Under the pieces are notes generated by a model. That model searched no databases, was not told where the DNA came from, and was given only the letters and a program-made list of their open reading frames with translations. A stretch of DNA of 64,000 bases from Aphrocallistes beatrix. Its lineage: Eukaryota; Porifera; Hexactinellida; Sceptrulophora; Aphrocallistidae. The DNA is taken from contig OY725499.1 in assembly GCA_963281255.1 (NCBI GenBank), positions 3,119,148 to 3,183,147 on the forward strand, written 5' to 3'. Below are positions 10,049 through 20,590 of the stretch, piece by piece (the first letter of the stretch is position 1; each line of letters opens with the position of its first letter). Position numbers and translations under genes: made by a program.

Positions 10049-11349
10049 CCGAGTGTTCAATAAGTTCGCGGAATATGAAGTTCAATGAGCAGGGTTAATG
10101 TAATTTAACCATTAGTAAAGCTATCAAATCAAAACTTGTATATGCAATTTCAACATTCTAACTTGCATACTTTTTATATTATAGCCAATTTAGTCAAGTC
10201 ATTTTCTCTTTTTTATTTTTCGATGGAAAATTTGAATAATAGGGATTTTCGAGCGATAATGTTTTACAACTATAAACGTGGATTAAACGCTGCGGAGTGT
10301 ACTGCTGAGATGTTTTCTGCTTTGGGGGAACTGGCACCAACCAAAACAACAGTTTACAAGTGGTACAGCCGATTTCGTTTGGGTTTTATGTGCCTGGACG
10401 ATGAAGTTCGAACCGGACGCCCGATTACGGCGGTCACTGATGAAAATATCGTCAAGGTGGAGGAACTGGTCAGAGAAGACAGACAAATTACTATCCGTCA
10501 GTTAGTTCATGATGTGTCAGTATCATCGGGAACAATTGAAACAATCCTACACCAACACCTTGGTCTAAGAAGGGTTTGTTCCAAATTAGTCCCACATTTG
10601 CTAACTTTGGAACAAAAAAACCGTCGGATCCAATTTTGTCAATCCATGTTACTGAAGTACTCGGAAACAGATTCTCGGCGGCATTCAGAAGTAATAACGG
10701 GTGATGAAACATGGATTTACTTCTATGACATGCAAACGAAGCAGCAGAGTTCAAAATGGATCTTTGAAGATGAGGTACCGGACACAATTCCCAAACAATT
10801 CATGGCGGTCGGCAAGCGAATGTTCGCAGTTTTCTTCACCACAAGAGGTCTTCTTGAATTTGTGATGCTTCCTGCGAAGCATACTGTTACCTCAGCTTGG
10901 TACACCGAGATTTGCCTTCCAAAAGTGTTTCAAGCAGTGGAGAAGTTGAGACCAAAGTCCGGGGTCCGTGGGATGAAATTTCATCATGATAATGCTCCAG
11001 CACACACAGCAGGAAAGACTAAGGAGTTTCTTAGGCAATCAGGGTTAGAAATGATTGAACATCCTCCCTACAGCCCAGATCTTGCCCCCTGTGACTTTTG
11101 GCTGTTCCCAAATCTAAAAAGACACCTAAAAGGCAGGCGTTTTGAGTCAGAATCCGAGCTAATCGCTGCTTTTTTAGAGGCAGTCGAGTGCATACCAGCA
11201 AGTAGCTATTCTAAGCTATTTGACATGTGGCTACACCGCTGTCAAAGGTGTATTGACGCTAATGGGGAGTATTTTGAACATTTAGAACAGTAATTTGTTA
11301 GTTCACTGTAGGCAAAACATATTTTTCCGCGAACTTATTGAACACTTGG
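10049..11349 (+). mobile_element. Complete mariner transposon with TA duplication
   Basis: A 1,301-bp element whose ends are CCGAGTGTTCAATAAGTTCG on the left and the complement of CGAACTTATTGAACACTTGG on the right, about 23 bp long with one mismatch. It is flanked by TA at 10047-10048 and 11350-11351. Length and layout are those of a full-length mariner. The same flanking sequence without the insert (GATTTGTACG-TA-TTTATATAATTACC) is preserved at about 12980-13004 beside the tandem copy of the next gene, which proves the boundaries. The transposase frame is open, so the insertion is fairly recent and could be autonomous. Confidence 0.97.
10223..11293 (+). CDS. Mariner transposase, DD34D, intact frame
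   Basis: The protein has 356 residues from ATG at 10223. The frame is open to 10136, but mariner proteins begin close to this Met (MENLNNRDFRA). The N-terminal part has two helix-turn-helix regions that bind the terminal repeats, with KTTVYKWYSRFR at about 44-55. The catalytic core shows GDETWIYFYD (first Asp), HHDNAPAHTA (second Asp) and YSPDLAPCDFWLFP (third Asp). Exactly 34 residues lie between the second and third Asp, the mariner DD34D signature. VPHLLT corresponds to the family WVPHEL linker motif. No stop or frameshift is seen. Action would be cut-and-paste at TA sites in the nucleus. Confidence 0.95.
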   Translation: MENLNNRDFRAIMFYNYKRGLNAAECTAEMFSALGELAPTKTTVYKWYSRFRLGFMCLDDEVRTGRPITAVTDENIVKVEELVREDRQITIRQLVHDVSVSSGTIETILHQHLGLRRVCSKLVPHLLTLEQKNRRIQFCQSMLLKYSETDSRRHSEVITGDETWIYFYDMQTKQQSSKWIFEDEVPDTIPKQFMAVGKRMFAVFFTTRGLLEFVMLPAKHTVTSAWYTEICLPKVFQAVEKLRPKSGVRGMKFHHDNAPAHTAGKTKEFLRQSGLEMIEHPPYSPDLAPCDFWLFPNLKRHLKGRRFESESELIAAFLEAVECIPASSYSKLFDMWLHRCQRCIDANGEYFEHLEQ

Positions 11350-11562
11350 TATTTATATAATTACCCTATGTCCTACATGTAAAGTTTGGTAGCAATCGGA
11401 CTGCTAGATCTTACAGGATCACACGTAGTAGGACATGGTGCACTGTCTAAGTCATAATGGCATCTCCCATAGGGACTGAATTCAAAATAAGCATAAAGGA
11501 AACTATACCATTAATTTCATGCTTGAAAATACGCATAATACTCGTAATTATATAATTACACA

Positions 11563-12609
11563 TTATGAACGAAAACTTTCACATTGAGAAAAATCTACTG
11601 AAAATATAGCAGCACACTTTTGAGAACAAAATATTCCTGTCTGTGTATCGCTGAAATGTGTAAGACTGAGCATTTCCTGACAAGTAAACATACGGACACT
11701 CTTCCAACCAATTAAGAACTTGGTTTCGCATTTCGAACAAGTTTGTGGATTCTGAATTCGCTCCTGTAATTGAGTTGGTAGCTTCGAGATATCCATCTGG
11801 TAGAAGAGCAGTACTCGAGCTGAGAATTCCGTGAGAGTGAATACGCGACTGTCTGATTCGGGCAGGAAGAGAGGAGAGAACTCTTCTTCTAGTAGAGCAG
11901 AGGAACCTGTGTTGAGGAGGTATTCCTTCCAGTCTCCATTACTCGAGTTCCATAGGTCCCGTGCTCCATCTCCTCTGCTGGGACATTGAAGACGTATGCC
12001 ATACTTCTGACAGGTGTAAATAGGTCTGATTTCTGGAGAATTAAAGCGACACCAATAATTGTAAACATTCGACCATCCATCGAAGTATATCAGCAGCTCA
12101 TCTCCAGATACTCTGAGGATGGAAGCGACACAATACAAGCCCGTGTACTGTCTATCCACTGCTTCCAACTTCATTCCTGCGCGGAAAGGGTTTTCTGGAG
12201 AAGGACAGTCACTTGGGAGAGGTTTACACTCGTAAGGACTTAATTTGGAAGTGTGGATCCATTCTCTAAATGGATTCGAGTGAGACTCAGCTGTCTTGTT
12301 CGAGTTCATCATCTTACTATCTGGAGTGGAACTCTTAGTTCTCTTTTGTACACCTGTATTTCTAGTCTCTTTGCTAGCAGTAGCAGTAGTGTGTTTTGGC
12401 GTATTTTTATCGTGGTTAAATCTGCACTTTTCTCCTTTCCAGCAGCCTCCTGGAGTTTGGTAGTATTTGCAGACAGGTATTTTATGCAAATAGTTGCAGT
12501 TAAATTTGGTGCAATAGCCTCGTGCTAAGAAAGAGCTGCAAACTCGGCCTAAACCTATTGAATCACGCTGCTGGGGAGTTTTATAAACATTTCTTTTAGT
12601 CAGTGACAT
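11563..12609 (-). CDS. CCCH zinc finger, MBT and FCS-like zinc finger protein
   Basis: A single-exon protein of 348 residues. Residues about 25-70 hold two CCCH fingers, C-x8-C-x4-C-x3-H (CSSFLARGYC...) and C-x8-C-x5-C-x3-H (CKYYQTPGGC...FNH), a class that usually binds RNA. A basic Ser/Thr-rich linker follows. Residues about 115-210 form an MBT repeat with PFRAGMKLEAVD, LYCVASI and FDGWS..YNYWC, the aromatic-cage region that reads low-methylated histone lysines in L3MBTL and SFMBT proteins. The C-terminus has a CSKC...IFCSQKCAAIF pair resembling an FCS/MYM-type zinc finger, another Polycomb-associated module. The combination suggests a chromatin or RNA-linked repressor. I do not know this order from standard MBT proteins. 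It has a tandem copy at 13213-14091. Confidence 0.85.
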   Translation of the reverse strand: MSLTKRNVYKTPQQRDSIGLGRVCSSFLARGYCTKFNCNYLHKIPVCKYYQTPGGCWKGEKCRFNHDKNTPKHTTATASKETRNTGVQKRTKSSTPDSKMMNSNKTAESHSNPFREWIHTSKLSPYECKPLPSDCPSPENPFRAGMKLEAVDRQYTGLYCVASILRVSGDELLIYFDGWSNVYNYWCRFNSPEIRPIYTCQKYGIRLQCPSRGDGARDLWNSSNGDWKEYLLNTGSSALLEEEFSPLFLPESDSRVFTLTEFSARVLLFYQMDISKLPTQLQERIQNPQTCSKCETKFLIGWKSVRMFTCQEMLSLTHFSDTQTGIFCSQKCAAIFSVDFSQCESFRS

Positions 12610-12989
12610 TCAATGCTATCGAATCAGGATTGTTTGAACAGTGATGAACTAATTTCTACGAAGGAGAGTACAGTTTTATATCTCCTGGTTACAATATCAA
12701 ATAAAATGATGTTAATCGAGATTATGTGTACATGCCATAGACTCCCTTAAGTACTTAAAGGAGTCTATGGCACATTGGACATGCAAACATTTCAACATAT
12801 CATAGTGTACTACGTACATTAATATTAATTAACTGGAATCAATTGATATACTTGTACAAAATCTAAATGCTGTCCATTTAAACCTGAAAATAGGTCAAAT
12901 CGGGATTATATAGCTACCGGCGGGACTTGCGTCGGGAGTCGGGATAGACAAACGAAATCGGGAGGGTTGGACAGTATGTGATTTGTACG
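12610..12989. other. Gap between tandem units, with a palindrome
   Basis: No gene. Bases 12734-12771 form a 38-bp palindrome (GCCATAGACTCCCTTAAGT and its complement, one mismatch). Bases 12815-12885 are homologous to 14093-14155 and belong to the upstream end of the duplicated unit. The empty mariner site is at 12980-13004, with its single TA at 12990-12991. Confidence 0.7.
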
Positions 12990-13212
12990 TATTTATATAA
13001 TTACCTTATGTCCTACATGTAAAGATTGGTAGCAATCGGACTGCTAGATCTTACAGGATCACACGTTGTAGGACATGGTGCACTGTCTAAGTCATAATGG
13101 CATCTCCCATAGGGGCTGAATTCAAAATAAGCATAAAGGAGACTATACTATTAATTTCATGCTTCATAATGCGCATAATAATTATATAGTTGCACACTAT
13201 GAGCGGAAACTT

Positions 13213-13953
13213 TCACATTTCTGGGAAATCTAATGGTAAATCTACTGAAAATATAGCAGCACACTTTTGAGAGCAAAATATTCCTGTCCTATCTACATTA
13301 TTCATATATATACGACTGAGCTTAGTAAACATACGGACACTCTTCCAACCGATTAAGAACTTGGTTTCACATTTCGAACAAGTTTTTGGATTCTGAATTC
13401 GCTCCTGTAATTGAGTTGGTAGCTTCGAGATATCCATCTGGTAGAAGAGCAGTACTCGAGCTGAGAATTCCGTGAGAGTGAATACGCGACTGTCTGATTC
13501 GGGCAGGAAGAGAGGAGAGAACTCTTCTTCCAGTAGAGCAGAGGAACCTGTGTTGAGGAGGTATTCCTCCCAGTCTCCATTACTTGAGCGCCATAGGTCC
13601 CGTGCTCCATCTCCATAGCCGGGACATCGAAGATGTATGCCATTCTTCTGACAGGTGTGAATAGGTCTGATTTCTGGAGAATTAAAGCGACACCAATAGT
13701 TAGAAACATCCGACCATCCATCGAAGCAGATCAGCAACTCATCTCCAGTTACTCTGAGGATGGAAGCGACACAATACAAGTTCGGGTAATAAAAATCCAC
13801 TGCTTCCAACTTCATTCCAGCGCGGAAAGGATTTTCTGGAGAAGGACAGTCGCTTGGGAGAGGTTTACAATCGAAAGGACTTAATTTGGAAGTGTGGATC
13901 CATTCTCTAAATGGATTCGAGTGAGACTCAGCTGTCTTTTTCGAGTTCATCAT
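13213..13953 (-). CDS. 5'-truncated tandem copy of the CCCH/MBT gene
   Basis: This 246-residue frame begins at the first Met (MMNSKKTAESH). The MBT repeat and C-terminal FCS-like cysteines are intact and mostly conservatively changed relative to the first copy. The homologous frame continues upstream to 14091, where half of the second CCCH finger (GGCWKGEKCRFNH) is preserved, and then hits an in-frame stop exactly where homology jumps to the distal upstream block. The RNA-binding fingers are thus lost by a deletion of about 380 bp. The last 40 residues also differ from the parent. It could be an MBT-only paralogue or a young pseudogene. The open frame favours neither strongly. Confidence 0.6.
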   Translation of the reverse strand: MMNSKKTAESHSNPFREWIHTSKLSPFDCKPLPSDCPSPENPFRAGMKLEAVDFYYPNLYCVASILRVTGDELLICFDGWSDVSNYWCRFNSPEIRPIHTCQKNGIHLRCPGYGDGARDLWRSSNGDWEEYLLNTGSSALLEEEFSPLFLPESDSRVFTLTEFSARVLLFYQMDISKLPTQLQERIQNPKTCSKCETKFLIGWKSVRMFTKLSRIYMNNVDRTGIFCSQKCAAIFSVDLPLDFPEM

Positions 13954-14264
13954 CTTACTATCTGGAGTGGAGCTCTTAGTTCTCTTTTGTACACCTGTAT
14001 TTCTAGTCTCTTTGCTAGCAGTAGCAGTAGTGTGTTTTGGCGTATTTTTATCGTGATTAAATCTGCACTTTTCTCCTTTCCAGCAGCCTCCTTATATTAA
14101 TTAAGTGGAATCAATTGATATACTTGCACAAAAGCTAAATGCTGTCTATTTAAACCTTTGTAATATTACCGTAATATCTTCGTGGAACAACATTCCGATC
14201 ATTCTTAATTGCATCAGTCACTAGAGTCTGGATATATTTGTACACGATAGGTTCCACCAACTAA

Positions 14265-16651
14265 ATGGCTGGATTTGAAAAGCCTCAAATAATTGTACAC
14301 CTACATAAGAGTTTGAATTTTACTGTATATGACACAAAATGGATCCCTTCAAGTGCGAAATTTGTTGTGTTGGGTTCTCACCCAAGAGCGACAGGAGCGC
14401 TTCAAGTATACGAGGTCAGTAAGGGGGAGCTACAGCTGGTGCAGAAAGTAAGTTTATAAATAAATTAAATTGTAAAGTTATATATTGAAATTTTTTTGCA
14501 TTTATTGACCATCCTAGACTGAGAGAAAATCTTCATTCAAATGTGGCACATTTGGTTCAACATCGCTACACCAGCGACACCTAGCCACTGGAGACTTCGA
14601 AGGTCGGCTCGCTACATGGGATCTGGAGAAGACGGAGCTACCTGTGTATACAGTGAAAGCTCACGACGAGATAATCAACTGCATGGATGCGTGCGGAGGT
14701 GTTGGAGGCGGGGGAGGCGCACCGGAAATCCTTACAGGAAGTAGAGATGGTACATAATGAATCATGAGCATACTTGTAGAAATAGTTAATTTCTAATATT
14801 GTTTAAAGTTAGGAAAAGTATTGAAAAAACAAACAAAAATTTTATCACAAGATAACATGTATTCTCATAAAAAGTGCAAAAACTCCTCTCTTCCTGAGGA
14901 AACCAATAACGTTCCAACTTATTGCAATATAATTGGGAATATTCATTTCAGCCTTGATTGATTAAATATGCTATGTAGTACCACTGTATTCTTACGGTTA
15001 CTTGAACAATTCTGCTAAAATTAAGATTCGCGAAAAAGTAAGATAAGATGGGACGTTCAATGGATCAATTCTTAGGATTTGCAATTTATATATAGTAGGC
15101 TTTGATCAATTGCAAACCCTAAAATGTCGAGTAAATTGCATGCGTCCCAAAATGAGTGATACTTTTATGATAAATTATAATATTCACCAGTATTTTATCC
15201 TGACAGTTGCTTATTTTTATAATTATAAATACAATGCTTTTAGGTTCTGTGAAGGTGTGGGATGTGAGACAGAAGGATGCTCCAGTAGCCAACATGGAGC
15301 CTGCGAAGGGAGAGACGAAGAGAGACTGTTGGGCTGTAACATTCGGTACGTATTCTAGTATAGTGCTAACTGAGTATGGCTCTGTTGACTGATGTCGACC
15401 CCAGAAACTTAGTTCCAGAGTTCCATCAGAGGTGGGAGTAAGGAAATTAATTTTCGCAGGGGTCTCTCCTGAATCGCGCAGGTTTGTACATTATACTTCG
15501 TAGGAAATTCTCAAAATGAAGAACGCTATGTTTGCTCGGGCTATGACAATGGAGATGTGAAGATGTTCGATCTGAGAAATTTGAGCCTTTTCTGGGAAAC
15601 CAATCTCAAGAATGGGGCAAGTTTTATGAATAACTTTGACAAATTCATTAACGACACACTTTCTATTTATATTCGTGTGACTTAGGTAGTTAACATTCAG
15701 TTCGACAGAAAAGACATCCTAATGAATAAAATGGTCGCTACAACCCTTGAGGGGAAGTTTTACGTCTACGACCTTAGGACGTTCAACGAAAAGAAAGGCT
15801 TTGCATCTCTTGTGCAAAAGGTGCCCCAGCAAATACTAATTGATTCCACCAATATTTGAAATATCAACATTGTCTACCGTCATAGGCACACGAATCTACT
15901 GTCTGGGGTGTCAAGCATCTGCCTCAGAACAGAGACATATTCGCTACGTGCGGGGGGAATGGAACAGTCATCCTCTGGAAATAGTAAGGACACGTCGTTC
16001 TCCTATCAAGTAGTATCCACTAATATATAATCTGTATTAACCAAAAACAGAATCGCAGGACGTGGATTAGTAGCATTTCTTTCTTTTCGACGATATGTGC
16101 CATTTAAATTAATCATAATTTTAAACGCAATCTAGTAATTACCCATCGAAACGCTCTCTGACGAGTTTGGACGGCGTAGAGGAGGGAGTGCCCGGTACAC
16201 TGACGCAAATACAAAAGGCAACTCTAACAGAACAGCCAGTGCCAACACTAGATTGGAATTTGGATAAGGTGAAATACTTTATTCGTATTTACAAAACACG
16301 TCGTAGAGACTAGCTACAGAGGTTCATCTCAGATTGATTAGGGTTTTTGAGGGTGCATATTCGAATATCACAGTTTCCAAGGTGTAAAATTTAATTGAAT
16401 ATAATAAACTATATGATGTGATTGAATGGCGCCCAATGGGCGACTTAAGCAGGCACATTGTCTGCATCCTGCAAGCAGCTTACTAGTGTCTTAACAGTAT
16501 ATACACTAATGTCTGTACACATACTTATTACCTTATTCAATACGATGTGTTTTATTGACCTTGTCTTCCAATCTAGGAAGGATTGTTCGTGTGTCCTGGA
16601 TTCGATCAGGCTGTGAGAGTGTGTATCGTAACCAAACTTAACACGTCATAG
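14265..16651 (+). CDS. DNAAF10: Dynein axonemal assembly factor 10 (WDR92/Monad), 8 exons
   Basis: Exons: 14265-14447, 14518-14749, 15244-15345, 15504-15616, 15686-15820, 15886-15983, 16136-16268, 16577-16651. They total 1,071 bases and encode 356 residues, against 357 in human. The start is [16 protein letters not shown] and the end [12 protein letters not shown], both closely matching WDR92. Internal WD-repeat segments such as [48 protein letters not shown] and [16 protein letters not shown] also match. The protein is a WD40 propeller acting with the R2TP/prefoldin-like co-chaperone complex in cytoplasmic preassembly of axonemal dyneins. All introns are GT-AG except the fourth, which is GC-AG (GCAAGT donor at 15617). 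It lies tail-to-tail with RNF10. Confidence 0.96.
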
Positions 16652-17329
16652 ACGAATGGCAGAGAAGCTAATTAGATCGTAATTTTAATACTTTGTTAAT
16701 TGTAATGATGACCGTATAATTATTGAAATATCACTAATTAATACAATCATATTTATTGCTACTGTTCCTTAATGACGTAACCATGTATTCTTGATTCACG
16801 ATCATTATAAACCGTTAAAAAATGTCGGTCGCCGTCCATGCCATAATGGCATCTCCCTACAGGAGCTGTACTAAAAAGGGCGTGATGGAGTTTCGCGAAA
16901 AAATAGACGGTACACACCTACACCATAAAGAACTCCTACATACACGAAATTTTTTAAAATCGACGGTTATATTTTACAGGATCATGCGTACAGATGTAAG
17001 GACGTCTATGCCATAAGGGCGTCTCCTTACAGAGCTACACTAAAATTAATCGTCCAAACGTAAGCAAATTGTTTGTAATTATCAATAACTCTATAATAAT
17101 ACAAATAATTTCAATACAATTTAAAATACTATAAAAACAATGCAAAACAGTATATTAGCTGACTACAGGATAATATTGATTGGCTGCCTACATTCATTGA
17201 TAAATAAGAATTCTATCTCAATCATTTATAGGGCCTATGATACATGTGTAGCAATTAGAATAACCTAACAGAATTGTTCCTACAGACATGGAGCTAGCAA
17301 GTGTATGCGTGTGGGTTTGGAGCAAGTAG
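16652..17329. other. Intergenic between convergent genes
   Basis: No gene. Two related short repeats occur, at about 16826-16870 and 16990-17035 (GTCCATGCCATAATGGCATC and GTCTATGCCATAAGGGCGTC). The same motif appears at about 11448 and 13088 (GTCTAAGTCATAATGGCATC), so this is a small dispersed repeat. The remainder is AT-rich 3' flank. Confidence 0.5.
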
Positions 17330-19503
17330 CTAGTTAGGACGAGCGGCGGATGTAGAGAAGAGCACCACCTTCTTCCCTCTCCCCTTCTTGCCCCGGGGCA
17401 TTCTCCCGGGAATCTTAGACTTAGGAACTGCTTCCAGGTCCTTCTGCATCAGGTATGCGTCCAGTTTGGTCGCGATTGCGTCTCCCATGCTGTTCCGGTA
17501 GGTGGGAGGCGCGAACTCGTCCTCCGAGCCTGAGTTCTCCAGAAGTTGGGGCGGGGAATCGGGCACAGGGTGCACTTCGGGGGCAGTGGGGTGCTGGTTG
17601 GGGTGAGAGAGAACATGTGCGAAACTGGAATACAGGGCACTCTCAATGGTATCATTAGCAGTGCTAACTTCCGGGGCTGTGCTAGTAGGGAGGGGGGTGA
17701 AGCTCTCCATCGAGAAGTCAGGAAGCGATTCAATCGAATCAGGGTTTGCCCCCTCTAGGCCTGGGTAGGCCTTGCTCCAGTAGGCAGCTGCCTTTCTCTC
17801 AGACTTCTCTTCCTCTTTCTGCTTGATCTGTCTGTTCAGCCTGCGCTTCTCAATCGTATCTTTAAAACAGTCGAGCACATAGTGCGACACGAGTGGAGCG
17901 CGTATGCTCACCTCCACCAGCTGGATCTCGCACATCAGGGGCAGGTGGGACATCCACTTGTGCCTGTGGCGTAGCTGCTCGCTGACCAGATGGTGCGCTA
18001 TGTTGACAACGCGAACTCTGATCCTGTCGGGACACCTGGCCAGGCTGCCGTACTCCTCTCGCAACATCGCGGTATTTAGCGGGTCCAGAAACGTGTACTG
18101 TCCGTCTGCCGCCTGGTAGAAGAACACGTGCTCCTCAGAGCTGAGGGTAGAGAGGGAGGTGAGAGGGGGGATGTCCTCCTCACTGAATTCTCCACTGCTG
18201 TCCAACTCTGCCACCAGCTGATCCTGCGAGATCTCCTGACAGAGGTTGGTAGCGGAGTCACTGCACACATCTTTCTGTGACGTCATTCCTTCCAGCTCCT
18301 TGTCTATACTTTCTATCGACCTGTGTACGAACGTGACGTCACAGAGAGAGTCCTTCAGAGATCTCGCCAGCTCCTTTCTATCTCTCAGCAGGAGTTGTCT
18401 CCGGAAGTTGGTGTCCCCGGCTATGAGCTTAGAGAACTGCACTCCTTTGTCAGAGGAGGAGAGTAGGTCCCTACCCCCCTCCCGTCCCAGGTAGCAGGGG
18501 AGAGGGTAGTTGAGGCTGACAGGACGACACACCTTTACCAAGTTGACCATCTCCCCGACTCTGAACTCGCGCCTCTTCAAGGAGACCACGGGCTTGGCGT
18601 TGGCTAGCTTCACGAGCTCGCCGCACACCGGACAAGCCTCCCAAATGTGCTGCGCTAGAGCGAACAGGTGCAGCAGACAGGGGAGGCAGTAGGTGTGTCC
18701 GCACTTCGTGATCCGCGCCGCGTCGGGCGGGGACAGACAGATGGGGCAGGCGGCAGGAGAGGTGGTGATGATGCGCACCTGTGAGATTAGCTCCCATGGC
18801 AGCATCTGATCAGGCTCTGCCAGATAGCCTACAACGGAACAGCTATAAATAGCCACTGAGTCTCCCGAAACACGCTCATACAGGGTTGGATGCAGCCCTG
18901 GAACTCAGAGGGGGTTAAGAAGGTATAAATATTTTCAGGAGGGGGCTAATCCTTCCCTGAGGGGGTGGATAGATGGAACCTCGCGCTCATACTTGTGTAT
19001 TACATTCTTAATGCTAAATCTATCTCAAGCAAGATGAAACATTAGAGATTGAGCATCAACGAATGAGAATTATAATTATAAATACATCCATAAAAGCATT
19101 TGAATCGCGTTTGAAAATATCCCGCGATTTTCATCATTGCAATACAAGGCACCCAGAAGGACTAATGTGGACACGAAGCGTTCGCCAGCCGCGCTTACAT
19201 ATGATTAAAGCTAACTTTACCTTCACAATCCAATCCAGCCTCTACCACAAAATGGGCATTAGCGAGCAGGTAATGTTCCTTGGTGTAGCATCTGGAGTAA
19301 GTAGAACTCTTCCCCGCATGGCTGTTAGTTCCTGAGGAGCCTCGGGAGTACCCATGGGGTCTGGTCTCCGTCTTGAAGTTGAGGAGGTGTGTAGCGTCCA
19401 ACTTCACACGGCGGCCCTTCTGGCCTGACATGTTGCACTTGGCCAGGACCTCTTCCTGGCTCTCGTATGAACTTTTCGTCACCTTTTTATGCGTTTGCGA
19501 CAT
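17330..19503 (-). CDS. RNF10: RING finger protein 10, two exons
   Basis: Exon 1 is 19503-19221 and exon 2 is 18828-17330. The junction is phase 1 with donor GTAAAG and acceptor GTTGTAG, giving 593 residues. Exon 1 holds the conserved HLLNF element and CYTKEHYLLANAHFVVE. Exon 2 starts with YLAEPDQMLPWELISQVRI, then the C3HC4 RING at about 122-165 (CPICL, CGHTYCLPC, CPVCG), and later FFYQAADGQYTFLDPLN, EYGSLARCPD and HRHKWMSHLPLMCEI. The end (GRGKKVVLFSTS) matches RNF10. It is a RING-type E3 ubiquitin ligase; the vertebrate protein acts on stalled-ribosome 40S subunits and interacts with transcription factors. A frame that appears to start at 18856 is the 3' end of the intron read through and begins with GTG. 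Confidence 0.95.
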
Positions 19504-19732
19504 TTCGCGTATTTGCGTAGGTGTGCGTCACGTGTGATGAGAGAGATATGATGAGTACAGTCTTTTGTTCCGAACACGAATAGTTTTGCAGTGAGCATTG
19601 AATTGAAAAAACACATCAGGTGATTAGAAAGCCATGCTGAGCAGAGATCTACAAATACTTCGTGGTTAATAAAGTTTAATAAAGTAGGGAAGTGTAATAC
19701 ATACTAAATTTCTATATCTACGTATCTATGTT

Positions 19733-19872
19733 CATGGGGCATGCCTAATTTACGGGACGGGACGGCATCCCGTCCCGTAAATTAGGCATCTTAACTCGTC
19801 CCGTCCCGTAAATTAGGTACCTAGATTTTCTGGGATGGTCCCGTCCCGTCCCGTAAATTAGGCATGCCCATG
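19733..19872. repeat. Palindromic CGTCCCGTAAATTAGG cluster
   Basis: The outer arms CATGGGGCATGCCTAATTTA and TAAATTAGGCATGCCCATG are inverted copies. Between them, CGTCCCGTAAATTAGG occurs twice more on the + strand, and the first arm ends directly against one of these, making a perfect inner hairpin of about 23 bp per arm with almost no loop (19744-19788). Total length is 140 bp, with no coding capacity. It may be a small foldback element; TTCATG/TTCGTG at the two edges is a possible but imperfect target duplication. Confidence 0.7.
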
Positions 19873-20507
19873 TTCGTGTACAATTATGAATGTATTCTAT
19901 GGAGATTCAGCTCGTAGATATCTGCACAATGTAAATGAATATTGCACTGTATAAGCTGGTATATATAGGGTGGAATCTCAGCAGAAAAGTTGTTACTAAA
20001 TATAGATATCCAGACATGCTATATTTAGTATCAATGATCTTCTCTGTCGGAGTTCGTTGCAGTTTTGGTGAGTTTGATAAGATAAGTTAACTAATCCATG
20101 GCCGGCGCCAAGTTTTATGGTCAGTGTGTGTCCTAAGAGGGATTTGGCAGAAAGTGGGTGTCCCATGTAGGGAGGGTATATACTGAAATTAGATAATGTG
20201 GCAGTGGGTGTCCAGACACCAAACACTCGTGATGGCGCCGGACCTGTAATTAGTCCAGAGATACACACAACAGAACATAGCATACAATATAGTCCGACTA
20301 TCATATTATAAAACTAGTTAAAAATTCTGTTTATTTTTGTTTACGATAGATACAAAAGTAAACAAATTTCGAAAGTATGCTAGAGACTAAGTTTCAAAGG
20401 TTCTTATCATGTGTGATAGATTCTGAATTTCAAATATAGAATATTGCGAATATTTTTTTCAAATAATTTATTTTTGGCTACCAATATTATTTCCAAGATT
20501 ATGAAGT

Positions 20508-20590
20508 GGACACAAAGTGTCCGTAGGCCGAGCAGCGCAATGGGTGATGCGTGCTTGTATTAATAATTTAATAATATACGACAAATTTCG
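20508..20590. repeat. Dispersed short repeat, GTGGACACAAAGTGTCC family
   Basis: The text GTGGACACAAAGTGTCCG, then a GC-rich part, then GCGTGCTTGTATTAATAATT matches pieces at 37973-38050 (complement), 48160-48219, 59816-59882 and, more weakly, 19158-19192 and 61955-61995. It has no coding capacity and no clear terminal repeats; a SINE or MITE remnant is possible. Confidence 0.55.

Larger units (their letters stand above)
11352..14155. repeat. Tandem duplication carrying the CCCH/MBT gene
   Basis: Unit 1 runs from the mariner's right TA (11352) to about 12885. Unit 2 runs from about 12980 to about 14155. They align through the 3' flank (GTCCTACATGTAAAG, GGTGCACTGTCTAAGTCATA), the coding region, and the distal upstream block (GGAATCAATTGATATACTTG, found at 12837 and 14106). 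Unit 2 lacks about 380 bp corresponding to roughly 12437-12815 of unit 1, which removes the 5' part of the gene. Unit 2 also lacks the mariner. Confidence 0.9.

Noticed and set aside
9738-10088. 116-codon frame upstream of the mariner
   Set aside because: It runs into the mariner terminal repeat, overlaps hAT-derived sequence and shows no protein features.
16826-17035. Regulatory hairpins downstream of DNAAF10
   Set aside because: The motif recurs at several unrelated sites and is better explained as a dispersed repeat.
18829-18856. RNF10 start at 18856
   Set aside because: The codon there is GTG, the bases are intronic, and exon 1 at 19221-19503 supplies the conserved N-terminus.
20102-20241. 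MITE with CCGGCGCCA ends
   Set aside because: The inverted ends match for about 9 bases only, are themselves palindromic, and lack a target duplication.
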